Source of the DNA: Comamonadaceae bacterium
Lineage (GTDB): Bacteria; Pseudomonadota; Gammaproteobacteria; Burkholderiales; Burkholderiaceae_C
Assembly (NCBI GenBank): GCA_015999985.1
Contig: JAECRA010000001.1
Location: 1-58,472 of the forward strand
DNA length: 58,472 nt
Reading direction: 5' to 3'
Positions 47,371 to 56,287 of this stretch are shown here, one piece after another. The notes beneath the pieces were generated by a model. That model had not been told where the DNA came from. It searched no databases and was given only the letters and a program-made list of their open reading frames with translations. Position numbers and translations under genes: made by a program. Every line of letters starts with the position of its first letter. Position 1 is the stretch's first letter.

Positions 47371-48150
47371 ATGGAATTCGTCGACATATCTATTGAGCAA
47401 GGCATCGCCACGCTTAGCTTGAATTCTCCTGCCACACGCAATGCCATCAGTGCACCGGAGCATTACAACGCGGTCGAAGATGCTTGCGTGCGCATATCCC
47501 GCGACAAATCCGTACGAGTCGCGGTCCTGACTGGTAGAGGTTCGGCCTTCTGCGCAGGGGGAGACATCAAAAAAATGCACGAACGCGCATCAAACCCGGA
47601 CGCAGTGGCTGCAGATGAGCGTTACCGATACAAGGAGGGCATCCATCGCGTCGCACGCGCGGTGTTCGGGCTCGAAATTCCCGTCATCGCAGCGATCAAC
47701 GGTTCCGCTATTGGCGCAGGGTTGGATCTTGCCTGTATGTGCGATATACGCATCGCTGCCCGCAACGCTTTGTTTGCGGAGAGCTTCGTCAAGTTGGGAA
47801 TTATTCCGGGCGATGGTGGTGCATGGCTGCTCCAGCAGGCAATTGGGCCGGAAAAAGCCGCGAGGATGATATTCACCGGCGACACCATCGACAGCCAGAG
47901 GGCTCTTGAGTATGGCTTGATCAGCGAGGTGGTGGATGAGGGAAAGGCACTTGAGGCTGCGCAGGAACTTGCGCTGAAGATCGCTGGAAACCCTCCACAC
48001 GCGCTACGCATGGCAAAGCGGCTACTCCGTGAATCCCAACATAGTCGATTCGATTCCATCCTGGAGATGTCAGCCGCTTACCAGGCATTGGCACATTTCA
48101 CACCTGAGCATAGGAAGCTGGTGGCAAAAGCCGTGGCTCGGACCGCGTGA
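47371..48150 (+). CDS. enoyl-CoA hydratase/isomerase family protein
   Basis: A 259-residue crotonase-fold protein with GSAFCAGGDIKKM and NGSAIGAGLDLACMCDIRIA for the oxyanion hole. The first catalytic Glu is retained in ALFAESFVKLG, while the second position reads PGDGG (Asp). This complements the preceding paralogue, so the two crotonases probably catalyse different steps of the same acyl-CoA route. Confidence 0.88.
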   Translation: MEFVDISIEQGIATLSLNSPATRNAISAPEHYNAVEDACVRISRDKSVRVAVLTGRGSAFCAGGDIKKMHERASNPDAVAADERYRYKEGIHRVARAVFGLEIPVIAAINGSAIGAGLDLACMCDIRIAARNALFAESFVKLGIIPGDGGAWLLQQAIGPEKAARMIFTGDTIDSQRALEYGLISEVVDEGKALEAAQELALKIAGNPPHALRMAKRLLRESQHSRFDSILEMSAAYQALAHFTPEHRKLVAKAVARTA

Positions 48151-48151
48151 T

Positions 48152-49384
48152 ATGGCAAACAAGAAATATCCACTCGAAGGCATCGTGGTCCTGGATCTCG
48201 GTCAGGTCTACCAAGGGCCGTATTGCGGCTTCCTGATGGCCATGGCAGGTGCTCGGGTCATCAAAATCGAACCGCCTCACGGTGACTCTGTCAGAACTCG
48301 GACGGACGCGCCTGGGGGTAATTCGCTGGCCTTTTCCATGCTTAATTCGAATAAGGAAGGCATGGTTTTGGATTTGAAGACCGAAGCCGGGCGAGAATTG
48401 TTGAGAAGCCTGGTTGATAAGTCAGATGTATTAATAGAAAACTTCGCTCCGGGCGTGATGGACAAACTCGGTGTCGGAGCAGCCGCGTTGCGAGCACGAA
48501 ATCCGAGGCTGATTTATGCCTATGGCAGCGGTTATGGCTCGTTTGGGCCCTACCGGGATTTCTTGGCCATGGATCTCACCATTCAAGCCATTGGAGGGGG
48601 CATGTCCGTGACCGGATTTCCGGATGGTCCGCCGGTGAAAGCTGGCGCCGCAGTTAGTGATTTTCTCGGTGGCACGCATCTATATGGCGCAGTGCTCACG
48701 GCATTGTTCGATCGTGAAAAAACAGGCGAAGGGTGTGCCATCGAGACGTCCATGTTCGATATGTGCTACCACCCCTTGGCGTCTAACCTGAGTATGACGC
48801 ACATGAAGAATGCGCTTATTCCGCGCACGGGCAACAGGCATGGTGGACTATCAGTTGTTCCCTACAACGTATATCAGTGCAGGGACGGGTATGTCGCCAT
48901 TATTTGCGTCAAGGATGCGCATTGGCGTTCGCTTGTGGAGACCATGGGGCTGCCTGAGTTGGGACAGGACTCGGCCTACTCCACCAATCGGGCTCGCGCA
49001 CAGAACATCGACGAAGTTGACCGCATCGTTGGCGAATGGGCTATCGGACTGGGCAAGGAGGAGATTTTCTTGATTTCTCAGGAAAAGCGTTTTCCCGCCG
49101 CTCCGGTACGGGATTTGAAGGAACTCAGCGCAGACCCGCACCTGCACGAGCGCAAGTCCCTACAGTATTTTGATCATCCAGTACTTGGCCGAATTGTGTT
49201 GGCGGCCTCCCCTATCCGTATTCAGGATCTGGAGCCCATGCCCTTTCGGAGAAATCCGGAATTGGGCGAGCACTCTGCTGCTCTGCTGGCTGAATTCCTG
49301 AACTTGGATGACCATGCTGTGGCCGCATTGCGCGATTCGGGTGTTTTGGGAGATGTCGGACTCGAACCGGCGCAGGAGAAATGA
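48152..49384 (+). CDS. CaiB/BaiF family III CoA-transferase
   Basis: A 410-residue CoA-transferase. The N-terminal VLDLGQVYQGPYCG, IKIEPPHGDSVR and ENFAPGVMDKLG segments and the catalytic Asp141 in FLAMDLTIQAIGG are characteristic. It moves CoA from one carboxylate to another and probably activates the imported substrate. ATG 48152 lies 1 bp after the previous stop; the longer frame overlaps that gene. Confidence 0.92.
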   Translation: MANKKYPLEGIVVLDLGQVYQGPYCGFLMAMAGARVIKIEPPHGDSVRTRTDAPGGNSLAFSMLNSNKEGMVLDLKTEAGRELLRSLVDKSDVLIENFAPGVMDKLGVGAAALRARNPRLIYAYGSGYGSFGPYRDFLAMDLTIQAIGGGMSVTGFPDGPPVKAGAAVSDFLGGTHLYGAVLTALFDREKTGEGCAIETSMFDMCYHPLASNLSMTHMKNALIPRTGNRHGGLSVVPYNVYQCRDGYVAIICVKDAHWRSLVETMGLPELGQDSAYSTNRARAQNIDEVDRIVGEWAIGLGKEEIFLISQEKRFPAAPVRDLKELSADPHLHERKSLQYFDHPVLGRIVLAASPIRIQDLEPMPFRRNPELGEHSAALLAEFLNLDDHAVAALRDSGVLGDVGLEPAQEK

Positions 49385-50169
49385 CAATGGGATTCAACGC
49401 TTCCTTTTCAGACGTGAAAGCAGCCTGTTCTGACGCAGAATGGCAGATGCGGGTCAACCTTGCCGCCTGTTATCGGTTGATGGATCTGTACGGATTCTCA
49501 GATCTGATGGCCAACCATGTATCCGCCCGCGTTCCCGGCGATGACCACCATTTCCTGATCAATCCCTATGGAATGTTGTATGAGGAGATCACCGCATCTA
49601 GCTTGATCAAAATCGATCTGGACGGTAACGAGATACTCAAGCCGGATTTTGGTGAGCTGAACTACGGCGTGAATCGGGCAGGGTTCGTCATCCATAGCGC
49701 GATCCACCGAGCCAAGCCAGAACTCGAATGTGTGATCCATTCGCATACCTGGAGCGGCATGGCCATTTCTTCACTTGAATGTGGCATCCAACCGCTCACA
49801 CAGACTGCTATGCGTTTTGCACATGTGGCCTACCACGACTTCGAGGGCGTGGTTCTGGACCTGGACGAACAGAAATCCATTGTCGAGGACCTGGGGGACC
49901 ACCAAGTCATGATTTTGCGCAACCATGGATTGCTTACTGTGGGCGAATCCATCGCCGAGGCTTTCAACTGTATGCACCGACTTGAGTTGTGCTGCAAGGC
50001 TCAACTTGCCGCCATGGCGTGTGGATCGCCACTGCATCCCGTGCCCAAGGAGGTCGTGGAAGACACCTACCGCAGTTATCTTCCCAATGTCCGGCGACGC
50101 TTTGGCCTTCTGGATTGGCCGGCGTTGCTGCGCAAGCTCGATCGCCTGGATCCGTCTTATGCAAGTTGA
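49381..50169 (+). CDS. class II aldolase/adducin family protein
   Basis: A 262-residue class II aldolase-fold protein with metal-binding histidines in HSHTWSG and RNHGLL. Members are L-fuculose-phosphate-type aldolases or decarboxylases, and many are uncharacterised. It overlaps the CoA-transferase gene by 4 bp. In an acyl-CoA operon it may cleave or decarboxylate a hydroxy acid; the substrate is unknown. Confidence 0.88.
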   Translation: MTMGFNASFSDVKAACSDAEWQMRVNLAACYRLMDLYGFSDLMANHVSARVPGDDHHFLINPYGMLYEEITASSLIKIDLDGNEILKPDFGELNYGVNRAGFVIHSAIHRAKPELECVIHSHTWSGMAISSLECGIQPLTQTAMRFAHVAYHDFEGVVLDLDEQKSIVEDLGDHQVMILRNHGLLTVGESIAEAFNCMHRLELCCKAQLAAMACGSPLHPVPKEVVEDTYRSYLPNVRRRFGLLDWPALLRKLDRLDPSYAS

Positions 50170-50177
50170 AAAGCGTG

Positions 50178-51167
50178 ATGCGGATACTGAGTTCAGCTGC
50201 ATCGATTGCAGCGCTTGCTGACCCTATCAGGCGCTTTTTGCCGGAAGCGCAGTTTGAATTCCTGACGCCTGCCGACATCGCGGATCGAGGGGGTGACTTC
50301 GAGGTGGCTTTGCTCTCACGAGATATCGCTGGCACGTCTGCCAGCGACGTTTTGTCGGAGTCGCTGGTGGAGTTTTACGCCGCTATGCGTGCCAGCCAAA
50401 CGTTGAGATGGGTTCAGTTGTATTCGGCGGGAGCGGATCGTGCGGTCTACCGCGAGCTGTATCACCAGGGGGTGACCATTACCACCGCAGCCGGAACCAC
50501 TGCGACGGAGGTCGCTCACTCCGCGATCGCTGGCATGTTGGCTCTTGCGCGACGCTTTCCGCTGCTGATGCAAGCCCAGCGTGATCGGCGCTGGGCCTCC
50601 CTTCACCGGGAAGGGCTGCCCCAGGGCTTGGCAGGTAGTCACGCTCTGGTGGTGGGCTTTGGCCCGATTGGCAAAGCCATATGTGGACTACTCGAAGCCT
50701 TCGGCGTGAAGGTTTCTTGCGCGCGCCGGACAGTTGGAGCGCCTGACGGGGCGGATTTTGAATTCCTGACCTACGACGGCATCAACGCAGTCGTGCCCAG
50801 GATGGATTGGATTTTCATCGCCTGCCCACTGACCCCGTTGACCCGCAAGTTGGTTGGCAAGCAAGTGCTTGGCAACATGAAGCCGAGCGCGGCCATCATC
50901 AACGTCGCGCGCGGCGGTGTGATCGATCAGGACGCGTTAATTGAGAGGCTGCTTGAAGGCCGGCTAGGAGGCGCGTTCCTCGATGTGTTTGAGGTGGAGC
51001 CGCTGCCCGCAGATTCACCGTTGTGGTCTATGCCGAACGTGATGGTGACGCCGCACAGCGCTAGCCATACACTGGAAAACGCAGGGCGGGTTCGCGAGTT
51101 GTTTGTCCAGAACCTGGGACGGTTCATGTTGTCCTTACCTATGGAAAACGAGATCCGCCTTTCATGA
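50178..51167 (+). CDS. D-isomer-specific 2-hydroxyacid dehydrogenase family protein
   Basis: A 329-residue NAD(P)-dependent dehydrogenase. The Rossmann motif GFGPIGKAI is in the middle, and the catalytic triad is in NVARGGVID (Arg), FEVEPL (Glu) and TPHSASHT (His). It interconverts a 2-hydroxy acid and a 2-oxo acid. ATG 50178 is 8 bp after the aldolase stop; GTG 50175 is an alternative. It is the last gene of the operon. Confidence 0.9.
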   Translation: MRILSSAASIAALADPIRRFLPEAQFEFLTPADIADRGGDFEVALLSRDIAGTSASDVLSESLVEFYAAMRASQTLRWVQLYSAGADRAVYRELYHQGVTITTAAGTTATEVAHSAIAGMLALARRFPLLMQAQRDRRWASLHREGLPQGLAGSHALVVGFGPIGKAICGLLEAFGVKVSCARRTVGAPDGADFEFLTYDGINAVVPRMDWIFIACPLTPLTRKLVGKQVLGNMKPSAAIINVARGGVIDQDALIERLLEGRLGGAFLDVFEVEPLPADSPLWSMPNVMVTPHSASHTLENAGRVRELFVQNLGRFMLSLPMENEIRLS

Positions 51168-51368
51168 CTTAGGCGTGTTTCCGGCGGGTTCACGTTCGTG
51201 CGAGCTAACGGTCCAGCCGACGGGAGACTTCCCAAAACGTCCTTGCGATTCAGCATTTCTAAACCGGCCGAGATGTTTGTCGCACGTTTCTGGGGCATTG
51301 GGTAACTATTGGTTAACACCCGTTTCCGAATTCATGCCCCAAAAAAGCATGCACCTTTTTATTTTTAC

Positions 51369-51383
51369 GCACCTAAATGGTGC
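51369..51383. promoter_or_regulatory. NtrC-type enhancer site
   Basis: GCACC-TAAAT-GGTGC fits the NtrC consensus GCAC-N7-GTGC with flanking symmetry. It is centred about 87 bp upstream of the expected sigma-54 transcription start. A TGCACC half-site occurs at 51350-51355. Confidence 0.75.
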
Positions 51384-51435
51384 ATCTAAGTGGTTTTGAT
51401 CACTTCGAGTTGCCTCATACGCCTCTGAATCGGAA

Positions 51436-51452
51436 TTGGCATGCTCCCTGCT
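51436..51452 (+). promoter_or_regulatory. sigma-54 (-24/-12) promoter
   Basis: TTGGCATGCTCCCTGCT has GG at 51438-51439 and GC at 51450-51451, the exact 12-bp pitch needed by sigma-54. The consensus TGGCAC-N5-TTGC is matched with two differences. Transcription would start near 51463, 31 bp before the porin ATG. Confidence 0.8.
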
Positions 51453-51493
51453 TAAGGTATCGCGGAGTCCCCGACAAACCCTTTGGAGTAAGC

Positions 51494-52279
51494 ATGAACG
51501 CCGCATTCAAAAAATCGCATCAACTTATCGCTGGCCTGGCCCTGTTGACCGCCGCATTCGGCGCGTCTGCCCAGACCGCTGCAGCGCCTGCCGAGAGCGC
51601 ACCTGCGGCCGCGCCAGCTGCTGCACCAGCCAGCTCGCTGTCCTTCAACGCAGCGCTGACCAGCGACTACCGCTACCGCGGAATTTCACAAAGCCGCCTC
51701 AAGCCCGCGATTTCAGCCGGTGCCGACTATTCCCACGCCAGCGGCTTCTACGTCGGTACTTGGCTCACCTCTATCCAATGGATCAAGGACGCCGGTGGCA
51801 ATGCGTCAGCCGAATGGGACGTCTACGGCGGCTTCAAGGGCACAGCCGGCCCCATTGGTTATGACGTCGGCGTTTTGCGCTACATGTACCCTGACCACAA
51901 GCTGTCCATCAGCCCCAACACCACCGAAGTCTACGGTGCGGTGACCTGGGAAATGCTCACAGTGAAGTATTCCCACTCGGTGACCAATCTGTTCGGCTTT
52001 GACAACAGCAAGAACAGCGGCTATCTGGATGTCTCGGCTGCCTTCGATCTGGGCAATGGCTGGTCCCTGACGCCACACGTGGGCCGCCAGTGGATCAAAA
52101 ACAATGGTGCAGCGTCTTACACGGACTACTCCATCGCTCTCGGTAAAGACTTCGGCAATGGCTTCTCAGCCAGCGCAGCCATTGTCGGCACCGACGCCGA
52201 CAAGTCTCTGTACGTCACCCCTTCCGGCCGCTTCACTGGCCGTACGGGCCTGGTCGTCGGCGTCAAGTACACCTTCTGA
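51494..52279 (+). CDS. TorF family putative outer-membrane porin
   Basis: A 261-residue beta-barrel protein. A signal peptide (to about FGASAQ) and an Ala/Pro-rich linker are followed by the family opening LTSDYRYRGISQS, alternating strands with many aromatics, and a C-terminal Phe (VGVKYTF) as expected for outer-membrane insertion. It is first in a sigma-54-dependent operon with glnK and amtB, so it may admit ammonium or small nitrogen compounds when nitrogen is limiting. Confidence 0.88.
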   Translation: MNAAFKKSHQLIAGLALLTAAFGASAQTAAAPAESAPAAAPAAAPASSLSFNAALTSDYRYRGISQSRLKPAISAGADYSHASGFYVGTWLTSIQWIKDAGGNASAEWDVYGGFKGTAGPIGYDVGVLRYMYPDHKLSISPNTTEVYGAVTWEMLTVKYSHSVTNLFGFDNSKNSGYLDVSAAFDLGNGWSLTPHVGRQWIKNNGAASYTDYSIALGKDFGNGFSASAAIVGTDADKSLYVTPSGRFTGRTGLVVGVKYTF

Positions 52280-52651
<372 letters not shown>

Positions 52652-52671
52652 TTATCTGGAGCGACAGCATC

Positions 52672-54336
52672 ATGAAACGTATATTTTCATTCTTCCTTTT
52701 CGCGCTGGCCATGTTCGCTAGTGTGTCCACCATGGCGGCGGATTTCCCCGCGTCCAAGGTGTTGTTTGAAACCGGTGCGACAGAAGTGGGTCCGCAAGGC
52801 CAGGATGTCGTCAAGGGCGCTGCAGCCTACGTTGCGGCCAACAGCGGTGCCAAACTTCTGGTCTCGGGCTACACAGACACTTCTGGTGATCCCGCAGCCA
52901 ACGCCGAATTGGCCAAGAATCGTGCCTTCGCGGTGCGCGACGCACTCAAGAGTGCCGGCGTGCCAGAAGCGTCCATCGAGCTCAAGAAGCCCGAAGATTC
53001 CGCCAAAGTGGGCAGCCCTGACGAAGCTCGCGCTGTAGAGATTCTCCTGGCGTCTGCAGCAGTCGCTGCCGCGCCCGCTGAAGCGCCAGCCGCCCCAGCA
53101 GCAGTTGTACCTAAAGTGGACTCAGGCGACACGGCCTGGATGCTCACATCTACCCTGCTCGTGATCTTGATGATCATCCCGGGTCTGGCATTGTTCTACG
53201 GTGGCCTCGCACGCAGCAAGAACATGTTGAGCGTGCTGATGCAGGTGTTCGTCATCTTCTCGCTGATCAGCATCCTGTGGGCAGTCTACGGCTACAGCCT
53301 GGCATTCAGCGGTGAAGGCAACTTCTACGGCGGCTTCGACAAGCTCTTCCTCAAGGGCGTGTCGCAGGAAACATTCGGTGCATTGGCGACCATTCCTGAG
53401 TATGTGTTCATCTCGTTCCAAGGCACGTTTGCAGCCATCACCGTGGCACTGATCGTCGGCTCGTTTGCCGAACGCATCAAGTTCAGCGCCGTGCTGCTGT
53501 TCTCGGTCCTGTGGTTCACATTCAGCTATTTGCCCATTGCGCACATGGTCTGGGGTGGTGGTTTGCTGGGCAAAGATGGTGCGCTCGATTTCGCCGGTGG
53601 TACCGTGGTGCACATCAACGCCGGTGTCGCCGGTCTGGTCGGTGCCTACATGCTGGGCAAACGCCTTGGCTTCGGACGTGAAGCGTTCACTCCGCACTCG
53701 CTCACACTCACCATGGTTGGCGCATCGCTTCTGTGGGTGGGCTGGTTCGGCTTCAACGCGGGCTCGGCAGGTGCTGCCAACGCCAACGCTGGCCTGGCTT
53801 TCATCAATACCATCCTGGCTACAGCCGCTGCAACCCTCGCATGGTGCATTGGTGAGTCGCTGCACAAAGGCATGGCCTCCATGCTGGGTGCCGCTTCCGG
53901 TGCCGTGGCAGGTCTGGTGGCCGTCACTCCAGCTGCCGGCTTCGTGGGCCCCATGGGCTCCATCGTGATCGGTGCTGTTGCGGGCTTCGTCTGCCTGTGG
54001 GGCGTGAGTGGCCTCAAGCGCATGCTGCGTGCTGACGATGCGTTTGACGTCTTCGGAGTCCACGGCGTGGGCGGCATCATCGGTGCCATCCTGACCGGCG
54101 TGTTCGCTGCACAGGGCCTGGGTGGCACGGGCGGCTTGACGCCTGACACCTTCGCCATGGGCGCACAAGTGTGGATCCAGATCAAGAGCGTCCTGCTGAC
54201 CATCGTCTGGTCCGCTGTGGTCTCGTTCGTGGCTTATAAAGTCGTTGATATGGTGGTGGGTCTGCGTGTCACTGAAGAGCAAGAGCGTCAAGGTCTTGAC
54301 ATCAGCAGCCACGGAGAAACTGCCTACAACAGGTAA
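52672..54336 (+). CDS. amtB: ammonium transporter AmtB with N-terminal OmpA-like domain
   Basis: A 554-residue fusion. Residues 1-23 are a signal peptide. Residues ~24-125 are an OmpA-like domain in which Asp69 (GYTDTSGD) and Arg84 (AKNRAFAVRD) keep the 15-residue spacing of the peptidoglycan-binding pair. Residues ~130-152 are an Ala/Pro linker, and ~153-554 are a full Amt channel including AHMVWGGG and FGVHGVGG histidines. The wall-binding domain should lie in the periplasm. ATG 52672 follows CTGGAGCG; a GTG at 52648 is rejected. Standard AmtB lacks this domain. Confidence 0.92.
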   Translation: MKRIFSFFLFALAMFASVSTMAADFPASKVLFETGATEVGPQGQDVVKGAAAYVAANSGAKLLVSGYTDTSGDPAANAELAKNRAFAVRDALKSAGVPEASIELKKPEDSAKVGSPDEARAVEILLASAAVAAAPAEAPAAPAAVVPKVDSGDTAWMLTSTLLVILMIIPGLALFYGGLARSKNMLSVLMQVFVIFSLISILWAVYGYSLAFSGEGNFYGGFDKLFLKGVSQETFGALATIPEYVFISFQGTFAAITVALIVGSFAERIKFSAVLLFSVLWFTFSYLPIAHMVWGGGLLGKDGALDFAGGTVVHINAGVAGLVGAYMLGKRLGFGREAFTPHSLTLTMVGASLLWVGWFGFNAGSAGAANANAGLAFINTILATAAATLAWCIGESLHKGMASMLGAASGAVAGLVAVTPAAGFVGPMGSIVIGAVAGFVCLWGVSGLKRMLRADDAFDVFGVHGVGGIIGAILTGVFAAQGLGGTGGLTPDTFAMGAQVWIQIKSVLLTIVWSAVVSFVAYKVVDMVVGLRVTEEQERQGLDISSHGETAYNR

Positions 54337-54345
54337 CTCGTTCAA

Positions 54346-54371
54346 ACTCGGCGCCAGGTCCAGCGCCGAGT
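54346..54371 (+). terminator. hairpin after amtB
   Basis: ACTCGGCGC (54346-54354) pairs with GCGCCGAGT (54363-54371) across an 8-nt loop. It is 9 bp after the amtB stop codon and lacks a T-run. It probably works together with the terminator just downstream. Confidence 0.45.
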
Positions 54372-54396
54372 GGGTTTCTCCAAGGGGACAATTTCA

Positions 54397-54419
54397 GCCC
54401 GCCGTGTGCGGGCTTTTTT
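54397..54419 (+). terminator. intrinsic terminator of the porin-glnK-amtB operon
   Basis: GCCCGC (54397-54402), loop CGTGT, GCGGGC, then six T residues: a textbook rho-independent terminator about 60 bp after the amtB stop. Confidence 0.9.
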
Positions 54420-54499
54420 CTTGGTCGTGGTCAGACATCGTTCCGGGATGGCAGGAACACCGCAAGTGGCCAGAACCCTCCCATGTCAGAATTTCCCGC

Positions 54500-55201
54500 A
54501 TGTCCCGCACCACCCGTTTGCTCGACCTGCTGCAATTGCTTCGCCGCCATCGCCACCCCATCAGTGGCGCTGACCTGGCGGCCACCATGGGCGTCAGCCT
54601 GCGCACCTTGTACAGAGACATCGCGACCTTGCAAGGCCAAGGTGCTCTGATCGAAGGCGAGCCGGGCATTGGTTACGTGTTGAAGCCCGGTTTTACCCTG
54701 CCGCCGTTGATGTTCACGCTGGATGAACTGGAGGCGTTGGCTTTGGGATCGCGCTGGGTGGCTCGGCGCGCCGACGCACCGCTGGGAGATGCGGCGCGAG
54801 GGGCGCTGGCGAAAATCTCGGCTGTTCTACCCGCTCAGCTTCGCCACGAGCTGGAAAGCAACGCGCTACTGGTCGGCCCCGGCACTGCCATTGCCTTGGA
54901 TGTGGCATCTACCGGTGCACTGATGGCGCAACTGCGCGAGGCCATCCGCGACGAGCACAAGGTAGCCATCACCTATCGCGACCTGAAGAACCGCGACAGT
55001 CAGCGCGTGGTCTGGCCCTTCGCCATCGGTTTTTTCGATCAGGTCGACGTGCTGGTGGGCTGGTGCGAGATGCGCGAGGACATCCGCGCTTTCCGCATCG
55101 ACCGCATCACCTCACTGGTCTTGAGCGGCACGCGTTACCCGCGCCGACGACAAGCACTTTTGAAGGAGTGGCGCGCTCGCGAGGGCATCCAGCCGCAATA
55201 A
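54500..55201 (+). CDS. YafY-family transcriptional regulator (HTH-WYL)
   Basis: A 233-residue regulator: N-terminal DeoR-type HTH (ADLAATMGVSLRTLYRDIATL, residues ~24-45) and a C-terminal WYL domain with AITYRD and the RIDRIT region. WYL domains bind nucleic acid or small ligands. ATG 54500 starts the conserved MSRTTRLLDLLQLL. It lies upstream of a small VOC gene that such regulators often accompany. Confidence 0.92.
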   Translation: MSRTTRLLDLLQLLRRHRHPISGADLAATMGVSLRTLYRDIATLQGQGALIEGEPGIGYVLKPGFTLPPLMFTLDELEALALGSRWVARRADAPLGDAARGALAKISAVLPAQLRHELESNALLVGPGTAIALDVASTGALMAQLREAIRDEHKVAITYRDLKNRDSQRVVWPFAIGFFDQVDVLVGWCEMREDIRAFRIDRITSLVLSGTRYPRRRQALLKEWRAREGIQPQ

Positions 55202-55316
55202 AGGTGGCGGCACAAGGCCGCAGCACACTCCTGACAGAAATTGACAGAGGTGCTTCCTAGTATTCAGGTGTCGATCCAAAGACGAATTCTCACCCGAAAT
55301 TACCAAGGAGGCCTTC

Positions 55317-55685
55317 ATGCCGCACCCGCACTTTGTCATTCTCTACGTCCACAATCCTGTCAATAGTGCTCGTTTCTACGAGCTGCTGCTGGGCTGTGCA
55401 CCAATCGAGGCGTCGGATACCTTCGCCATGTTCAAGCTCGACTCCGGCATGTTGCTGGGCCTGTGGTCGCGTCACGCGGTAGAGCCTGCAACCGGTATTG
55501 GCAGCGGTACGGAACTTGTCTTCGCCAAGGACTCCGTGCAAGCCGTTGATGCTACGTACTCCGATTGGGTTGCTCGTGGCCTGTCAGTGCTGCAGACACC
55601 CAGAGAGATGGAGTTTGGTTACACGTTCACCGCAGCCGACCCTGACGGTCACCGCTTGCGCGTCTATGTCCGTCAAGTCGACTGA
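55317..55685 (+). CDS. small VOC-family (glyoxalase/bleomycin-resistance-like) protein
   Basis: A 122-residue single VOC module with PHFVILYVHNPVNSARFYELLLG at the start and AADPDGHRLRVYV at the end. AAGGAGG precedes ATG 55317 at good spacing. Members include glyoxalases, drug-binding proteins and many of unknown function; the YafY/VOC pair is common but uncharacterised. Confidence 0.9.
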   Translation: MPHPHFVILYVHNPVNSARFYELLLGCAPIEASDTFAMFKLDSGMLLGLWSRHAVEPATGIGSGTELVFAKDSVQAVDATYSDWVARGLSVLQTPREMEFGYTFTAADPDGHRLRVYVRQVD

Positions 55686-55709
55686 AGTCTTGCACGAAGG
55701 AGCGTCGCC

Positions 55710-56159
55710 ATGTCACTAGGATCAAGCACCCTGCCGTCTCAGAATTGGATTGCCGTAGCCAGCGCCGAACACGTGCGCCTGGGCCGTGCTCAGGGTTTCA
55801 TGCAGGTTTGCCACGGCAAGGCTGCGCCGTTGCGGCGTATGCATGCGGGCGACCGCGTGGCCTATTACTCTCCCAGCACGACTTTCCGCGGCAAAGACAG
55901 GCTGCAGGCTTTCACTGCCATCGGTCAAGTGCGGGCAGAGGCGCCGTATGCCGTCGACATGGGTGGCGGCTTCTGCCCTTTCCGCCGCAATGTGGATTGG
56001 CTGGTCGCGCGGGAAGCCCCTATCCAGCCCCTGGTGGAACAACTGGATTTTTCGGCAGGTCGCCGCAATTGGGGGTACCCATTGCGTTTTGGCCTGTTCG
56101 GTGTGAGCGCAGGAGACATGGATCGGATCGCCCAGGCCATGGGCGCCTTGCTGCGCTGA
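55710..56159 (+). CDS. EVE domain-containing protein
   Basis: A 149-residue EVE/PUA-like protein (UPF0310): [50 protein letters not shown] and [15 protein letters not shown] domains are related to YTH/PUA folds that read modified bases. It lies 24 bp after the VOC gene, probably in one transcript. Its biological target is unknown. Confidence 0.9.
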   Translation: MSLGSSTLPSQNWIAVASAEHVRLGRAQGFMQVCHGKAAPLRRMHAGDRVAYYSPSTTFRGKDRLQAFTAIGQVRAEAPYAVDMGGGFCPFRRNVDWLVAREAPIQPLVEQLDFSAGRRNWGYPLRFGLFGVSAGDMDRIAQAMGALLR

Positions 56160-56287
56160 AAGCCTGCTGCAATAGGGGCCGCTCGATCCGCCAAGGCAAC
56201 CTGCAACCACTGCCAGTGGTGTCGGCCGCCCTGTCTGCGTACCTCCTGGCAAGCTGTGGTTCGTAGCCATGGACGGCGGCTGGCAGC

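Larger units (their letters stand above)
51168..51493. other. regulatory region before the porin-glnK-amtB operon
   Basis: No gene is seen in these 326 bp. The right half is AT-rich and carries an NtrC-type dyad (51369-51383), an upstream TGCACC half-site (51350-51355) and a sigma-54 promoter (51436-51452). Confidence 0.7.

Noticed and set aside
53122..54345. 407-residue open frame antisense to amtB
   Set aside because: His- and Gln-rich composition with no domain; it mirrors the high-G+C third-position pattern of the strongly supported amtB gene.
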